A program made the translations under genes and the position numbers. A stretch of 64,000 nt of DNA, taken from positions 1 to 64,000 of the forward strand of contig CAMDTB010000008.1 in the NCBI GenBank assembly GCA_945907245.1, written 5' to 3'. Below, piece after piece: positions 42,663-51,719 of the stretch. How positions within the stretch are numbered: position 1 is the first letter of the stretch; each line of letters starts with the position of its first letter. The notes beneath the pieces are model-generated. The model was given only the letters and a program-made list of their open reading frames with translations. It made no database searches and was not told where the DNA came from. This DNA is from Rhizobium sp. Q54. GTDB lineage: Bacteria; Pseudomonadota; Alphaproteobacteria; SMXS01.

Positions 42663-43664
42663 CTATTGGCCGGGCGGAATATCCGCCATGCGCTGGCACA
42701 CGAGCGCAGCACGCCGGAACCGGTCGTCCCAGTCGCCACCCTCGATGGTCTCGAACCGGAAGCCATGGTCCCGAAGCAGCCGCTCGCAGAACCCGTGAAA
42801 CCTCAAACGCTCGCGCATGTCGCCGAAATAGCGCGTGCCGTCGTTCACCCAGGCGACCTCCGGCGACAGCAGCAGGTAGAGATCGGGTCTGTCCATGGTA
42901 TCGAGGATCGCCTGCAACGCCGGATCGATCTCATCCATCAGCATCAGCGACCAGACGGCGGTCTGCAGCGGATCGGTATCCTCGAAGAACAACGGGCCGG
43001 CGCTGCTCGCCAGCGCCTTGCGCATGGCCATGTGCGTCACCGCCAGATCGACGAAATGCCGCAGCTCCCAGCCGCTGCCCTGACGGTAATGGACATCGTA
43101 GGCTCTGCCATATTCAGGCATGCAACGAGTCGAGAAGTGCGCCGCGAGCCGGGCGGCGAGTGTCGATTTGCCGGTACTTTCCGCCCCGGCCAGGCAGATG
43201 CGCTTCTGGAAATAGGGCCGCACCGGGCCGGGAATCATGTCCCAGTGACGCACCGGATCGGCCCGCACCGCGGTTCCCGATATCGGGAATATCTCACGCT
43301 CGGGATCGATCAGTATCGGGCTGGCCTCCAGCGCCGCCGCGAGCCGGAACACATAGGGCTCCGATCCGTAGACCTCGTCGATCGGTTCGGGATGGAATTC
43401 CCGGATGGCGGCGCGCCATATGGCCCAGAAGTCGGGATGGTCCGCCGGCTCCTGCGGAATCTCGCGGTGCATGTGCAGAACGCGGCACCCGGGCAGCAGA
43501 TCGGCCATCCAAGCAGCGCGAAGAACCCCGGAAACGGGCTCGGCATCGATCGAGCAGACCAGAACGGTCAACTGGTCGCACAGGTGCGCCGCCGTCTCGC
43601 ACATGAAGACGTGCCCGGCATGCGGCGGCAGGAACTTGCCCAGCAGGAAGCCGCGTTTCGTCAT
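42663..43664 (-). CDS. nadR: NadR-like bifunctional NMN adenylyltransferase/ribosylnicotinamide kinase
   Basis: A 333-residue two-domain enzyme. The N-terminal nucleotidyltransferase has GKFLPPHAGH (about 9-18) and ISGTAVRADP. The C-terminal kinase has Walker A AGAESTGKSTLA and VNDGTRYF near the end. It phosphorylates nicotinamide riboside and adenylates NMN to NAD. The helix-turn-helix repressor domain of enteric NadR is absent. The start overlaps the pnuC stop (ATGA), so transporter and enzyme are co-made. The 555-residue track ORF includes a false extension across pnuC. Confidence 0.9.
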   Translation of the reverse strand: MTKRGFLLGKFLPPHAGHVFMCETAAHLCDQLTVLVCSIDAEPVSGVLRAAWMADLLPGCRVLHMHREIPQEPADHPDFWAIWRAAIREFHPEPIDEVYGSEPYVFRLAAALEASPILIDPEREIFPISGTAVRADPVRHWDMIPGPVRPYFQKRICLAGAESTGKSTLAARLAAHFSTRCMPEYGRAYDVHYRQGSGWELRHFVDLAVTHMAMRKALASSAGPLFFEDTDPLQTAVWSLMLMDEIDPALQAILDTMDRPDLYLLLSPEVAWVNDGTRYFGDMRERLRFHGFCERLLRDHGFRFETIEGGDWDDRFRRAALVCQRMADIPPGQ

Positions 43665-44245
43665 GCGGCTGCCCCGCCGCCGGCAGCACGCCGCCAGGAC
43701 CGCAGCCCCAGCAGGCAAAGCGCGAGGAAGATGCCGTAGAGCACGGCGGTGGGCACCAGCCCCTTGACGACGAACAGGGAGATGGCCAGCACATCGACCA
43801 CGATCCAGAAATACCAGCTTTCGAGATAGCGGCGCGATTGCAGGTACTGGGCGATCACGCTCAGCACGGCGACCGAGCCGTCCCAGAACGGATAGGCGGC
43901 ATCGGTGAAACTGTGCATCAGGGTGCCCCAGACGGCGATGCCGACCAGCCCGCCGGTCAGCCACCCCGCGACGGCCGGCGACGAAAGACGCGCGACCAGG
44001 ACCAGTCCACGGTGATCCTGCCGGTGGCGCCAGTGCCACCAGCCGTAGAGTTGGATGGCGAAGAAATAGACTTGCAGGAGCGCGTCGCTGTAGAGCTTCT
44101 CGCCGAAGAACACCCAGGCGTAGAGCGCGACCATGAGCAGCCCGAACGGGTAGTTCCAGATCGACCGCCTGACCACCAGCGCCACGTTGACTAGCCCGAG
44201 CAAAGCCGCGACGATCTCGATGGTTCGGCTCCCAAGCATGTCCAT
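43661..44245 (-). CDS. pnuC: Nicotinamide riboside transporter PnuC
   Basis: A 194-residue membrane protein with about seven helices. PnuC signatures are NYPFGLLMVALYAWVFFGEKLYSD, LQVYFFAIQLYGWWHWRH and YLESWYFWIVVDVLAI. It imports nicotinamide riboside by facilitated diffusion, with trapping by the NadR kinase encoded next. The start is ambiguous: MDMLGSRTIE at 44245 fits family length; a GTG at 44305 would add 20 residues. Ends in a short basic tail. Confidence 0.9.
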   Translation of the reverse strand: MDMLGSRTIEIVAALLGLVNVALVVRRSIWNYPFGLLMVALYAWVFFGEKLYSDALLQVYFFAIQLYGWWHWRHRQDHRGLVLVARLSSPAVAGWLTGGLVGIAVWGTLMHSFTDAAYPFWDGSVAVLSVIAQYLQSRRYLESWYFWIVVDVLAISLFVVKGLVPTAVLYGIFLALCLLGLRSWRRAAGGGAAA

Positions 44246-44434
44246 CAGAAATCCCAGGGCCGTCTCCCTCGCCTCGTCTACCAAACCGTGCGACGATAGT
44301 TGCACAGGCGATGCTGATTGAAATCAGCATTATGACCTCGGCCGCCGTGCCACTCGCCGCTTGACTTGCCGGCTTCCGGCGCTATGGTCGCGCCCTTCAA
44401 ATCGATGCGCCTTGCGCAACCAGGAGTCGTTACC

Positions 44435-44602
44435 ATGGCGAAGCCGACCACCATCAAGATCCGGCTGGAGAGCACCGCGGACACCGGCTACTTCTATGTC
44501 ACCAAGAAAAATCCTCGGACCATGACCGAGAAGATGAAGGTAAAGAAGTATGATCCGGTCGTGCGCAAGCATGTCGAGTTCAAGGAAGGCAAGATTAAGT
44601 AA
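44435..44602 (+). CDS. rpmG: 50S ribosomal protein L33
   Basis: A 55-residue L33: [20 protein letters not shown] then [27 protein letters not shown]. The zinc-binding cysteines of C+ forms are absent, so this is the C-minus type. The start is the ATG after CAGGAGTCGTTACC; the track ORF adds 23 residues upstream. It is divergent from pnuC. Confidence 0.95.
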   Translation: MAKPTTIKIRLESTADTGYFYVTKKNPRTMTEKMKVKKYDPVVRKHVEFKEGKIK

Positions 44603-44650
44603 TCTTGCCTCCTGCGCCCGCCGGGGCGTGAACCCGGCCATTTTCCACCG

Positions 44651-44929
44651 ATGAACACCGACCGCGCCGAAACCATCGCCCTGCAGGCTCTTGCCTTCCT
44701 GGCGGCGGATGACGAGGCGCTGGGCGGCTTTCTGCATTTCACCGGCCTTGGCATGGACGAGCTGCGTTCGGCCGCGTCCAATCCCGAAATCCTCGCCGGC
44801 GTGCTCGACTATGTCCTGCAGGACGAGGCCATGCTGCTGGCGTTCTGCAAGGCGGCGGACATCCGCCCGGACGAACCCATTCATGCCCGCGCCTACTTGC
44901 CGGGCGGCGACGTTCCCCACTATACCTGA
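44651..44929 (+). CDS. DUF3572 family protein
   Basis: A 92-residue protein typical of Alphaproteobacteria: AETIALQALAFLAADDEALGGFL, TGLGMDELRSAASNPEILAGVLDYVLQDEAMLLAFC. All-helical, no catalytic motif, function unknown. Five bases upstream of the HAD gene, a common pairing in this class. Confidence 0.85.
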   Translation: MNTDRAETIALQALAFLAADDEALGGFLHFTGLGMDELRSAASNPEILAGVLDYVLQDEAMLLAFCKAADIRPDEPIHARAYLPGGDVPHYT

Positions 44930-44933
44930 CGTC

Positions 44934-45599
44934 ATGACCGTTCATCCCGATGTGCTCGCACAGGCCGACCGGATCGCTATCGATCCGCGCAGGCCCCTGA
45001 TCCTTTCCGACGCCGACGAGGTGATCGTGCAGTTCGCCAGCGTGCTGGAGGAGTTCCTGCACGAGAACGAGCTGTACCTCGACCTGGTGAGCTTCGCGCT
45101 GACCGGCAACATCAGGCGCAAGTCCGACGACGTGGCGATCGCCGCCGAGGAAGTGACGGCGCTGATCGGCCAGTTCTTCGTCGAGAAGACCGAGCACCAG
45201 CCCGCCGTTCCCGGCGCGCCGGAGGCGCTGAGGGCGCTGTCGGCGAAGGCGCAGATCGTCATCGTCACCAACGTGCCGCTGCAGCAGCGCGAGGCGCGCG
45301 TGCGCTCGCTGGAGAAGCTGGGCATGGGCTATCCGCTGATCGCCAATATCGGCCTGAAGGGCGCGGTGGTGAAGCACCTGGCCGACAAGGTCGAGGCGCC
45401 GGTCTATTTCATCGACGACATCCCGCCCAACATCGCCTCGGTCGCCAAGGCCTGCGAGCGGGTGCACTGCCTGCACTTCGTCCACGACGTGCGGCTCGGC
45501 AGCCTGCTGGGCCCGGCAGAGAACAGCCGCCACCGGGCCGACAACTGGCCCGACGCCGCCGCCTGGCTGTCGGCGCACATGGCCGAACAGGGCTACTGA
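44934..45599 (+). CDS. HAD-superfamily hydrolase
   Basis: A 221-residue HAD-like phosphatase. Motif I reads LSDADEVIVQF (two aspartates), motif II Thr in VIVTNVPL, and motif III/IV in KLGMGYPL...KGAVVKHL...YFIDDIPPNIASV (the DD). Substrate unknown. It follows the DUF3572 gene by four bases and precedes the ROK kinase gene by five, forming one operon. The 302-residue track ORF starts inside DUF3572 in another frame. Confidence 0.85.
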   Translation: MTVHPDVLAQADRIAIDPRRPLILSDADEVIVQFASVLEEFLHENELYLDLVSFALTGNIRRKSDDVAIAAEEVTALIGQFFVEKTEHQPAVPGAPEALRALSAKAQIVIVTNVPLQQREARVRSLEKLGMGYPLIANIGLKGAVVKHLADKVEAPVYFIDDIPPNIASVAKACERVHCLHFVHDVRLGSLLGPAENSRHRADNWPDAAAWLSAHMAEQGY

Positions 45600-45604
45600 T
45601 TTCC

Positions 45605-46492
45605 ATGCTGCGCCTGGGCGTCGATCTGGGGGGCACCAAGATCGAGGCAGTCGTGTTGGGCGACGATGGCGAGGTGCTGTTCCGCAAGCGGGTGCGGACG
45701 CCGTCCCACTACGATGACCGGCTGGGCGCCATCGCGGCGCTGGTCGCCGACGGCGAACAGGCCGTCGGGCGGTCCTGCACGGTCGGAGTCGGCACGCCGG
45801 GCTCGATCTCGCCGCACACCAGGCTGATGCAGAACGCCGAGAACCTGGAAGGCAGGCCGCTGCGCGAGGATCTGGCGGCGACGCTGAAGCGCGAGATCCG
45901 CATGGCCAACGACGCCGACTGCCTTGCCCTGTCCGAGGCCAGCGACGGCGCGGGCTCCGGGCATGAGGTGGTGTTCGCCGCCATCCTCGGCACCGGCGTC
46001 GGCGCCGGCATCGTCGCCCATGGCCGCCTGCTGCACCGGGGCCCCAACGCGACCACCGGCGAATGGGGCCACAATCCGCTGCCCGCCCCGGAGGACCACG
46101 AGCGGCCGGGCCCCGCCTGCTATTGCGGGCGGACCGGCTGCATCGAGACCTTCATCAACGGCCGCGGCCTGGCGCTCGCCTACCGCGAGGTGACCGGCGA
46201 GGACGCCGCGCCCGAGAACATCGCGCTGGGCGATTCGCTGGCGCGCGTCATAGCGCTCGACCGCTACGCCCTGCGGCTGGCCAAGTCGCTGGCGACGGTG
46301 ATCAACATCCTCGACCCGGACGTGATCGTGCTGGGCGGCGGCCTGTCGAACGTGGCGCGGCTCTACGATTCGGTGCCGCCGCTGCTGCCGCGCTTCGTGT
46401 TCTCGGACGGGGTGAAGACGCCCATCGTGAAGGCAAAGCACGGTGATTCAAGTGGTGTCAGGGGTGCGGCGCGGTTGTGGGACGCGGGCTAA
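45605..46492 (+). CDS. ROK-family sugar kinase
   Basis: A 295-residue sugar kinase of the ROK group. ATP-binding LGVDLGGTKIEAVVLG (about 3-18), substrate/zinc block TTGEWGHNPLP with CYCGRTGCIETFINGRG (Cys ligands), catalytic Asp in ANDADCLALSE. Phosphorylates a hexose such as fructose, glucose or N-acetylglucosamine; the exact sugar is not decided. Its strong end is followed by a family-R repeat. Confidence 0.87.
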   Translation: MLRLGVDLGGTKIEAVVLGDDGEVLFRKRVRTPSHYDDRLGAIAALVADGEQAVGRSCTVGVGTPGSISPHTRLMQNAENLEGRPLREDLAATLKREIRMANDADCLALSEASDGAGSGHEVVFAAILGTGVGAGIVAHGRLLHRGPNATTGEWGHNPLPAPEDHERPGPACYCGRTGCIETFINGRGLALAYREVTGEDAAPENIALGDSLARVIALDRYALRLAKSLATVINILDPDVIVLGGGLSNVARLYDSVPPLLPRFVFSDGVKTPIVKAKHGDSSGVRGAARLWDAG

Positions 46493-46500
46493 AGCTCCTG

Positions 46501-46592
46501 TGATTTCGCGAGCAACGCGAAGCGATCCAGCCAGGCCGGCACGCAACCATCAACGGCACGGCTGGGCTGCTTCGCTTCGCTCGCAGAAACAC
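46501..46592. repeat. Palindromic intergenic repeat, family R, copy 3
   Basis: 92-base element between convergent gene ends. Left arm tgatttcgcgagc...gcgaagc, right arm ctgcttcgcttcgctcgcag. Its right half is nearly identical over about 45 bases to the right half of copy 1 (20997-21089), while the left half has diverged, which suggests a fairly recent shared origin. Confidence 0.8.
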
Positions 46593-46606
46593 ATCGGGAC
46601 AAGAAA

Positions 46607-47014
46607 CTACCCCGCAAAACTCTTCACCGCGATCAACACCAGCAGCGCGATCTGCACGCCGTAGAACATGAAGCGCAGATAGACCGCCGGGATGCTGGTC
46701 GAGGCCATGTGCACCATGGACTGGAAGATGCGGGCGTACAGGATCCACAGGGCATAGCGGTCGGCCATGGCGCTGTTGCCGGCCAGGATGGCGACCAGCA
46801 GCACCGCGATGACGATGGGCAGGTTCTCGTAGCAGTTGGCGTGCGCCCGGGCGAGCCGGCGGGAAAAGCCGCCGACATCCTCGCCGGTGGGCGAGAAGTC
46901 GTTGGCCGCGCGTTTCCCGCGCATGACAAAAACGGTGCGCGTCATGGCGATGGTGACGCTGAGCAGCAGCGTCCACATGGCGAAGCCCAGAATGGCCATC
47001 AGCGACGGCGTCAT
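46607..47014 (-). CDS. MAPEG-family membrane protein
   Basis: A 135-residue protein with four helices of the MAPEG group (membrane-associated eicosanoid/glutathione metabolism-like). The helix-two region ARAHANCYENLPIVIAVLL carries the N-x-x-E-N-L pattern of the family. Bacterial members may have glutathione transferase activity; here the substrate is unknown. The ATG follows AGGGGAACGATTC. Confidence 0.82.
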   Translation of the reverse strand: MTPSLMAILGFAMWTLLLSVTIAMTRTVFVMRGKRAANDFSPTGEDVGGFSRRLARAHANCYENLPIVIAVLLVAILAGNSAMADRYALWILYARIFQSMVHMASTSIPAVYLRFMFYGVQIALLVLIAVKSFAG

Positions 47015-47125
47015 GAATCGTTCCCCTCGTCATTCACCCCGGCGCAGCATAGCCGTGAACGCACCCCGCTTGGAACGGCGATCCGCTCTGTTACACTCGT
47101 GGCCCGAAACAGGCAGGAGACCTTC

Positions 47126-47593
47126 ATGAGCGGACGGATCGCGGCGCGGCTTCAGGAACTGGGTATCGAGCTGGCCGAGGCGCCCAAGCCCGTCGCCGCC
47201 TATGTGCCGTTCGTCGTCACCGGCGGGCTGATCTTCGTGTCGGGCCAGGTCTCGGCGGTGCCGAGCGGCGTGCGCTATGCCGGCAAGGTCGGCTTCGACC
47301 TCACCGTCGAGCAGGGCCACCAGGCGGCGCGGCTGTGCGGCCTCAACATCCTGGCGCAGCTCAATGCCGCGCTCGACGGCGACCTGGACCGCCTCACCCG
47401 GATCGTCAAGCTGACCGGCTTCGTCAACTGCGCCGACGGCTTTACCCAGCAGCCGCAGGTGATCAACGGCGCCTCCGAGCTGATGGTCGACGTGTTCGGC
47501 GACGCCGGCCGCCACGCCCGCGCGGCGCTGGGCGCCAATGCGCTGCCGCTGGGCATGGCGGTCGAAGTGGACGCGGTCGCGGCCTTCACGTGA
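47126..47593 (+). CDS. RidA/YjgF-family protein
   Basis: A 155-residue RidA-like protein (enamine/imine deaminase superfamily): FVVTGGLIFVSGQVS, then INGASELMVDVFGDAGRHARAALGANALPLGMAVEVDAVA. The position of the catalytic Arg in RidA (usually 'R-x-A...VG') is filled by GRHARAALG. It likely belongs to one of the non-archetypal Rid groups. The start is after AGGCAGGAGACC. The 295-residue track ORF is false upstream. Confidence 0.84.
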   Translation: MSGRIAARLQELGIELAEAPKPVAAYVPFVVTGGLIFVSGQVSAVPSGVRYAGKVGFDLTVEQGHQAARLCGLNILAQLNAALDGDLDRLTRIVKLTGFVNCADGFTQQPQVINGASELMVDVFGDAGRHARAALGANALPLGMAVEVDAVAAFT

Positions 47594-47603
47594 GATCTGC
47601 CTC

Positions 47604-48776
47604 GTGAGCGCCCCGGTCACCGCATCCGCGATCCCGTCGCTTGCCGCCGTCAAGGCGGCGGACTGGGACGCCTGCGCCGGAACGGAGAATCCGTTCGTCT
47701 CCTACGCCTTCCTGTCGGCGATGGAGGACAGCGGCTGCGTCGGCCCGGGCACCGGCTGGACGCCGACCCACATTGTCATCGAAAAAGCCGGCGGCGGGCC
47801 AGATGGCGGGGGATTGGCCGGCTGCGTGCCCATGTACCTGAAGTCCCATTCCCAGGGCGAATACGTGTTCGACCACAGCTGGGCGCACGCCTGGGAGCGC
47901 GCCGGCGGCGACTATTACCCCAAGCTGCAGGTATCGGTGCCGTTCTCGCCAGTGACCGGCCCGCGCCTGCTGGCGTCCGACGAGGGCACGCGTGGCCTGC
48001 TGCTTAACGCCTGCGTCCAGGCCGCCGACAAGATGGGCGTGTCGTCGCTGCACATCACCTTTCCCACCTTCGAGCAGTGGAGCGAGATGGGCGACGCCGG
48101 CCTGCTGCTGCGCAAGGACCAGCAGTTCATCTGGCGCAATGACGGCTACGCGACCTTCGACGACTTCCTTGCAGCGCTGAGCTCGCGCAAGCGCAAGAAC
48201 ATCCGCAAGGAGCGCGCCCAGGCGGTCTCGCCCGGCATCGACATCGAGGTGCTGACCGGCAAGGATCTGCGCGAGGAGCACTGGGACGCGTTCTACCGGT
48301 TCTACGTCGACACCTCGTCGCGCAAATGGGGCAGGCCCTATCTCAACCGGACATTCTTCTCGCTGATCGGCGAGCGCATGCCGGAGAAGATCGTGCTGGT
48401 GCTGTGCAAGCGCGCCGGCCGCTACATCGCCGGCGCCATCAATCTGCTGGGCTCCGACGCGCTGTTCGGCCGCAACTGGGGCTGCGTCGAGGACCATCCC
48501 TGCCTGCATTTCGAGGCGTGCTACTACCAGGCCATCGAGTTCGCCATCACCCACGGCCTCAGCCGTGTCGAGGCCGGCGCGCAGGGCCAGCACAAGCTGG
48601 CGCGCGGCTACCTGCCGCAATTCACCTGCTCCGCCCACTGGATCGCCGACCCGGGATTCAGGCAGGCCGTCGCCCGTTTCCTCAAGGAGGAAGGCGCCTA
48701 TGTGGAACACGACCAGGAAGTGCTGGCGGCGCATGGGCCGTTCAAGCGGGTTCCGCAGGCCGACGGCGAGGAATAG
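47604..48776 (+). CDS. GNAT-like N-acetyltransferase family protein (DUF482/COG3146)
   Basis: A 390-residue protein of the peptidoglycan/FemAB-like GNAT group: FVSYAFLSAMEDSGC early, KSHSQGEYVFDHSWAHAWERAG, SSRKRKNIRKERAQA, FYVDTSSRKWGRPYLNRTFF and ARGYLPQFTCSAHWI. The activity is not established. The start is a GTG ten bases after the RidA-like stop. It ends ahead of a strong bidirectional terminator. Confidence 0.82.
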   Translation: MSAPVTASAIPSLAAVKAADWDACAGTENPFVSYAFLSAMEDSGCVGPGTGWTPTHIVIEKAGGGPDGGGLAGCVPMYLKSHSQGEYVFDHSWAHAWERAGGDYYPKLQVSVPFSPVTGPRLLASDEGTRGLLLNACVQAADKMGVSSLHITFPTFEQWSEMGDAGLLLRKDQQFIWRNDGYATFDDFLAALSSRKRKNIRKERAQAVSPGIDIEVLTGKDLREEHWDAFYRFYVDTSSRKWGRPYLNRTFFSLIGERMPEKIVLVLCKRAGRYIAGAINLLGSDALFGRNWGCVEDHPCLHFEACYYQAIEFAITHGLSRVEAGAQGQHKLARGYLPQFTCSAHWIADPGFRQAVARFLKEEGAYVEHDQEVLAAHGPFKRVPQADGEE

Positions 48777-48815
48777 AGGCCGCGCGCTCGTCCTCCCGCG
48801 CAAGTCACAAACGAA

Positions 48816-48841
48816 AAGGGCCGGTGTCTCCACCGGCCCTT
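48816..48841. terminator. Bidirectional intrinsic terminator
   Basis: Perfect 11-pair stem aagggccggtg / caccggccctt with a TCTC loop, flanked by AAAA on the left and by T-richer sequence on the right. It lies in the 88-base gap between the convergent GNAT-like and clpA genes and can serve both. Confidence 0.8.
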
Positions 48842-48864
48842 CCGTTAACCCATAATCGAAAGCC

Positions 48865-51180
48865 TCAGTCGGCCAGCGCCGGCTCGTCGGTTTCCTTGTT
48901 GGTGGACGAGCGCGGGGTCACGGCCAGCGGGGTGATGTCGAACTTCAACTCGTCGTCCTTCACCTTCACCTTGATGTGGCCGCCCTTGGCCAGCTTGCCG
49001 AACAGCAGTTCGTCGGCCAGCGGCTTCTTGATGTATTCCTGGATGGTGCGGCCCATGGGGCGCGCGCCGTACAGGCGGTCGTAGCCCTTGGTCACCAGCC
49101 AGTCGATGGCCTCCTGGGTCAGCTCGAACGTCACATGACGGTCGCTGAGCTGGGCCTCCAGCTGCATGATGAACTTCTCCACAACGCGGCTGACGATCTC
49201 GGTACTGAGGTGACCGAAGGCGATGGTCGCATCCAGCCGGTTGCGGAACTCTGGCGTAAACATCTTCTTGATCGCGTCGTCGTCCGCGTCGTCCTTTGTG
49301 CCGCGCCCGAAGCCGATCGAACTCTGGCTGAGCTCGGCCGCGCCGGCGTTGGTCGTCATGATCAGGATGGCGTTGCGGAAGTCGACCGACTTACCCGAAT
49401 GATCCGTCAGCTTGCCGTGATCCATGATCTGGAGCAGCACGTTGAACACATCCGGATGGGCCTTCTCGATCTCGTCGAGCAACAGCACGCAGTGCGGATG
49501 CTGGTCGACCGCGTCGGTCAGCAGACCGCCCTGGTCGAAGCCGACATAGCCGGGCGGTGCGCCGATCAGCCGCGAGACCGAATGCCGCTCCATGTATTCG
49601 GACATGTCGAACCGCACGAGCTCGATGCCCATGATGATGGACAGCTGGCGCGCCGCCTCGGTCTTGCCGACGCCGGTCGGACCCGAGAACAGGTAGGAGC
49701 CGATCGGCTTCTCCGCCTCTCGCAGGCCGGCGCGGGCCAGCTTGATGGCCGACGACAGCGCCTCGATGGCCCGGTCCTGGCCGTAGACGACCTGCTTCAG
49801 GTCGCCGGACAGGTTGGCAAGCGCCGCCCGGTCGTCCCGCGACACGGACTTCGGGGGAATGCGGGCGATCTTCGCCACCACTTCCTCGATCTCGCGCACG
49901 CCTATGGTCTTGCGGCGGCGGCTTTCCGGAAGCAGCATCTGCGCCGCGCCGACCTCGTCGATGACGTCGATCGCCTTGTCGGGCAGCTTGCGGTCGTTGA
50001 TGTACTTGGCCGCCAGCTCCACCGCCGTCTTGATGGCGTCGTTGGTGTAGCGGACCTTGTGGTGCTCCTCGAAATAGGGCTTCAGGCCCTTCATGATCTT
50101 GATCGCGTCCTCGACCGACGGCTCGTTGACGTCGATCTTCTGGAAGCGGCGCAGCAGGGCCCGGTCCTTCTCGAAGTAGGAACGGAATTCCTTGTAGGTG
50201 GTCGAGCCGATGCAGCGCAGCCCGCCCGACTGAAGCGCCGGCTTCAGCAGGTTGGACGCGTCCATGGCACCGCCGCTGGTGGCGCCGGCGCCGATCACGG
50301 TGTGGATCTCGTCGATGAACAGGATCGCATTGTCGTGTTCCTCGATCTCCTTCACCACGGCCTTCAACCGCTCCTCGAAGTCGCCGCGATAGCGGGTGCC
50401 GGCCAGCAGCGCGCCCATGTCGAGCGAGAAGATGGTGGCGCTCTGCAGGATTTCGGGCACCTCGTGGCGGATGATCTTGCGGGCCAGGCCTTCGGCGATG
50501 GCGGTCTTGCCGACACCGGGGTCGCCGACCAGCAGCGGGTTGTTCTTCTGGCGCCGGCACAGGATCTGGATCACCCGGTCGACCTCGTCATGGCGGCCGA
50601 TCAGCGGGTCGATCTTGCCGTCGCGGGCCTTCTTGTTGAGGTTGACGCAGTAGGTCGACAGCGCCTCGCCGCCCTTGGCCGCGGGCGCGGACTCGGTTTC
50701 TTCCTCGGCGCCGCGCGGGGTGCGCGTCTCGGTGCGCGAGGCCGCCTTGGCGATGCCGTGCGAGATGTAGTTCACCGCGTCGAGCCGGGTCATGTCCTGC
50801 TCCTGCAGGAAGAACGCGGCGTGCGATTCACGCTCGGAATAGATCGCGACCAGCACGTTGGCGCCGGTGACTTCCTCGCGGCCCGAGCTCTGCACGTGGA
50901 TGATGGCGCGCTGGATGGCGCGCTGGAAACCGGCGGTCGGCTTGGCGTCCACCTTGTCGGAGACACGGATGCCGGCGAGTTCGCGCTCGAAATAATCCAG
51001 GATGGTCTGGCGCAGCTTGTCGAGATCGACGCTGCAGGCGCGCATCACGGCGATGGCGTCGGGATCGTCGGTCAGCTTGAACAGAAGGTGCTCCAGGGTC
51101 GCGTATTCGTGGTGGTGCTCGTTGGCGAGAGCCAGGGCACCGTGAAGAGTCTTTTCCAGATTCTGCGATATGGCTGGCAC
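48865..51180 (-). CDS. clpA: ATP-dependent Clp protease ATP-binding subunit ClpA
   Basis: A 771-residue AAA+ unfoldase. An N-terminal Clp-N double repeat binds ClpS. AAA module 1 has [15 protein letters not shown], and module 2 has [15 protein letters not shown] with [11 protein letters not shown]. The ClpP-docking loop IGF is in [12 protein letters not shown]. It feeds proteins, including N-end-rule substrates brought by ClpS, into ClpP. The start is a GTG after AGAGGAACAGACC, 15 bases from clpS. clpP is not in the window. Confidence 0.95.
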   Translation of the reverse strand: MPAISQNLEKTLHGALALANEHHHEYATLEHLLFKLTDDPDAIAVMRACSVDLDKLRQTILDYFERELAGIRVSDKVDAKPTAGFQRAIQRAIIHVQSSGREEVTGANVLVAIYSERESHAAFFLQEQDMTRLDAVNYISHGIAKAASRTETRTPRGAEEETESAPAAKGGEALSTYCVNLNKKARDGKIDPLIGRHDEVDRVIQILCRRQKNNPLLVGDPGVGKTAIAEGLARKIIRHEVPEILQSATIFSLDMGALLAGTRYRGDFEERLKAVVKEIEEHDNAILFIDEIHTVIGAGATSGGAMDASNLLKPALQSGGLRCIGSTTYKEFRSYFEKDRALLRRFQKIDVNEPSVEDAIKIMKGLKPYFEEHHKVRYTNDAIKTAVELAAKYINDRKLPDKAIDVIDEVGAAQMLLPESRRRKTIGVREIEEVVAKIARIPPKSVSRDDRAALANLSGDLKQVVYGQDRAIEALSSAIKLARAGLREAEKPIGSYLFSGPTGVGKTEAARQLSIIMGIELVRFDMSEYMERHSVSRLIGAPPGYVGFDQGGLLTDAVDQHPHCVLLLDEIEKAHPDVFNVLLQIMDHGKLTDHSGKSVDFRNAILIMTTNAGAAELSQSSIGFGRGTKDDADDDAIKKMFTPEFRNRLDATIAFGHLSTEIVSRVVEKFIMQLEAQLSDRHVTFELTQEAIDWLVTKGYDRLYGARPMGRTIQEYIKKPLADELLFGKLAKGGHIKVKVKDDELKFDITPLAVTPRSSTNKETDEPALAD

Positions 51181-51195
51181 GGTCTGTTCCTCTTT

Positions 51196-51522
51196 CTACT
51201 CTTTTTCGAGAGTGCACTGCAGCGGATGTTCGTGCCGCCGCGCGTAGTCGATGACCTGGGTCACCTTGGTTTCCGCAACTTCGAACGTGTAAACGCCGCA
51301 GACACCGATGCCCTTCTGATGGACCATCAACATGATATGGGTCGCTTCTTCGCGGTTCTTATTGAAAAAGCGTTCCAGCACATGGACGACGAATTCCATC
51401 GGGGTGTAGTCGTCGTTCAGCAGCAGGACCTTGTAGAGGGACGGCTTCTTGGTCTTGGGCTTGGTCTTGGTGACCACACCCGTGCCGGTGCCCCCATTCC
51501 CGCCTTCGTTCTCGTTGCTCAT
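51196..51522 (-). CDS. clpS: ATP-dependent Clp protease adaptor ClpS
   Basis: A 108-residue N-recognin adaptor. A flexible Gly/Lys-rich N-terminus (about 25 residues) is followed by the core: [21 protein letters not shown] with the Asn-Asp pair that grips the substrate alpha-amino group, [23 protein letters not shown] with the conserved His. It hands proteins with bulky N-terminal residues to ClpA. Cotranscribed with clpA. Confidence 0.95.
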   Translation of the reverse strand: MSNENEGGNGGTGTGVVTKTKPKTKKPSLYKVLLLNDDYTPMEFVVHVLERFFNKNREEATHIMLMVHQKGIGVCGVYTFEVAETKVTQVIDYARRHEHPLQCTLEKE

Positions 51523-51662
51523 ACAGACCGTATCCGCTCATGGTGCCGCCGCGCCCGGGTTGGGGCTGCTGAGCGCAGCGGTCGACGGACCTATTAAATA
51601 GGGAATTACGGTCGGTTTCAAAGGCCATTTTATCTGGGTGCTGCCAGGCGTTCCTCCAACTA

Positions 51663-51700
51663 AAAAGGCCCGGTACATTCTCTGCACCGGGCCCTTTCTT
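51663..51700 (-). terminator. Intrinsic terminator of the phasin gene
   Basis: On the minus strand, aaaGGGCCCGGT...ACCGGGCC followed by TTTTTA, a stem of at least eight GC-rich pairs with a T-rich tail, about 20 bases after the phasin stop codon. Confidence 0.78.
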
Positions 51701-51719
51701 CATCTCGTCGCTCCGCGCT

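Noticed and set aside
43665-44330. N-terminal extension of the nadR ORF
   Set aside because: It is pnuC read out of frame; the NadR start motif MTKRGFLLGKF begins at 43664.
48976-51597. 873-residue plus-strand ORF opposite clpA and clpS
   Set aside because: ClpA and ClpS are unmistakable on the minus strand; the antisense ORF is a shadow.
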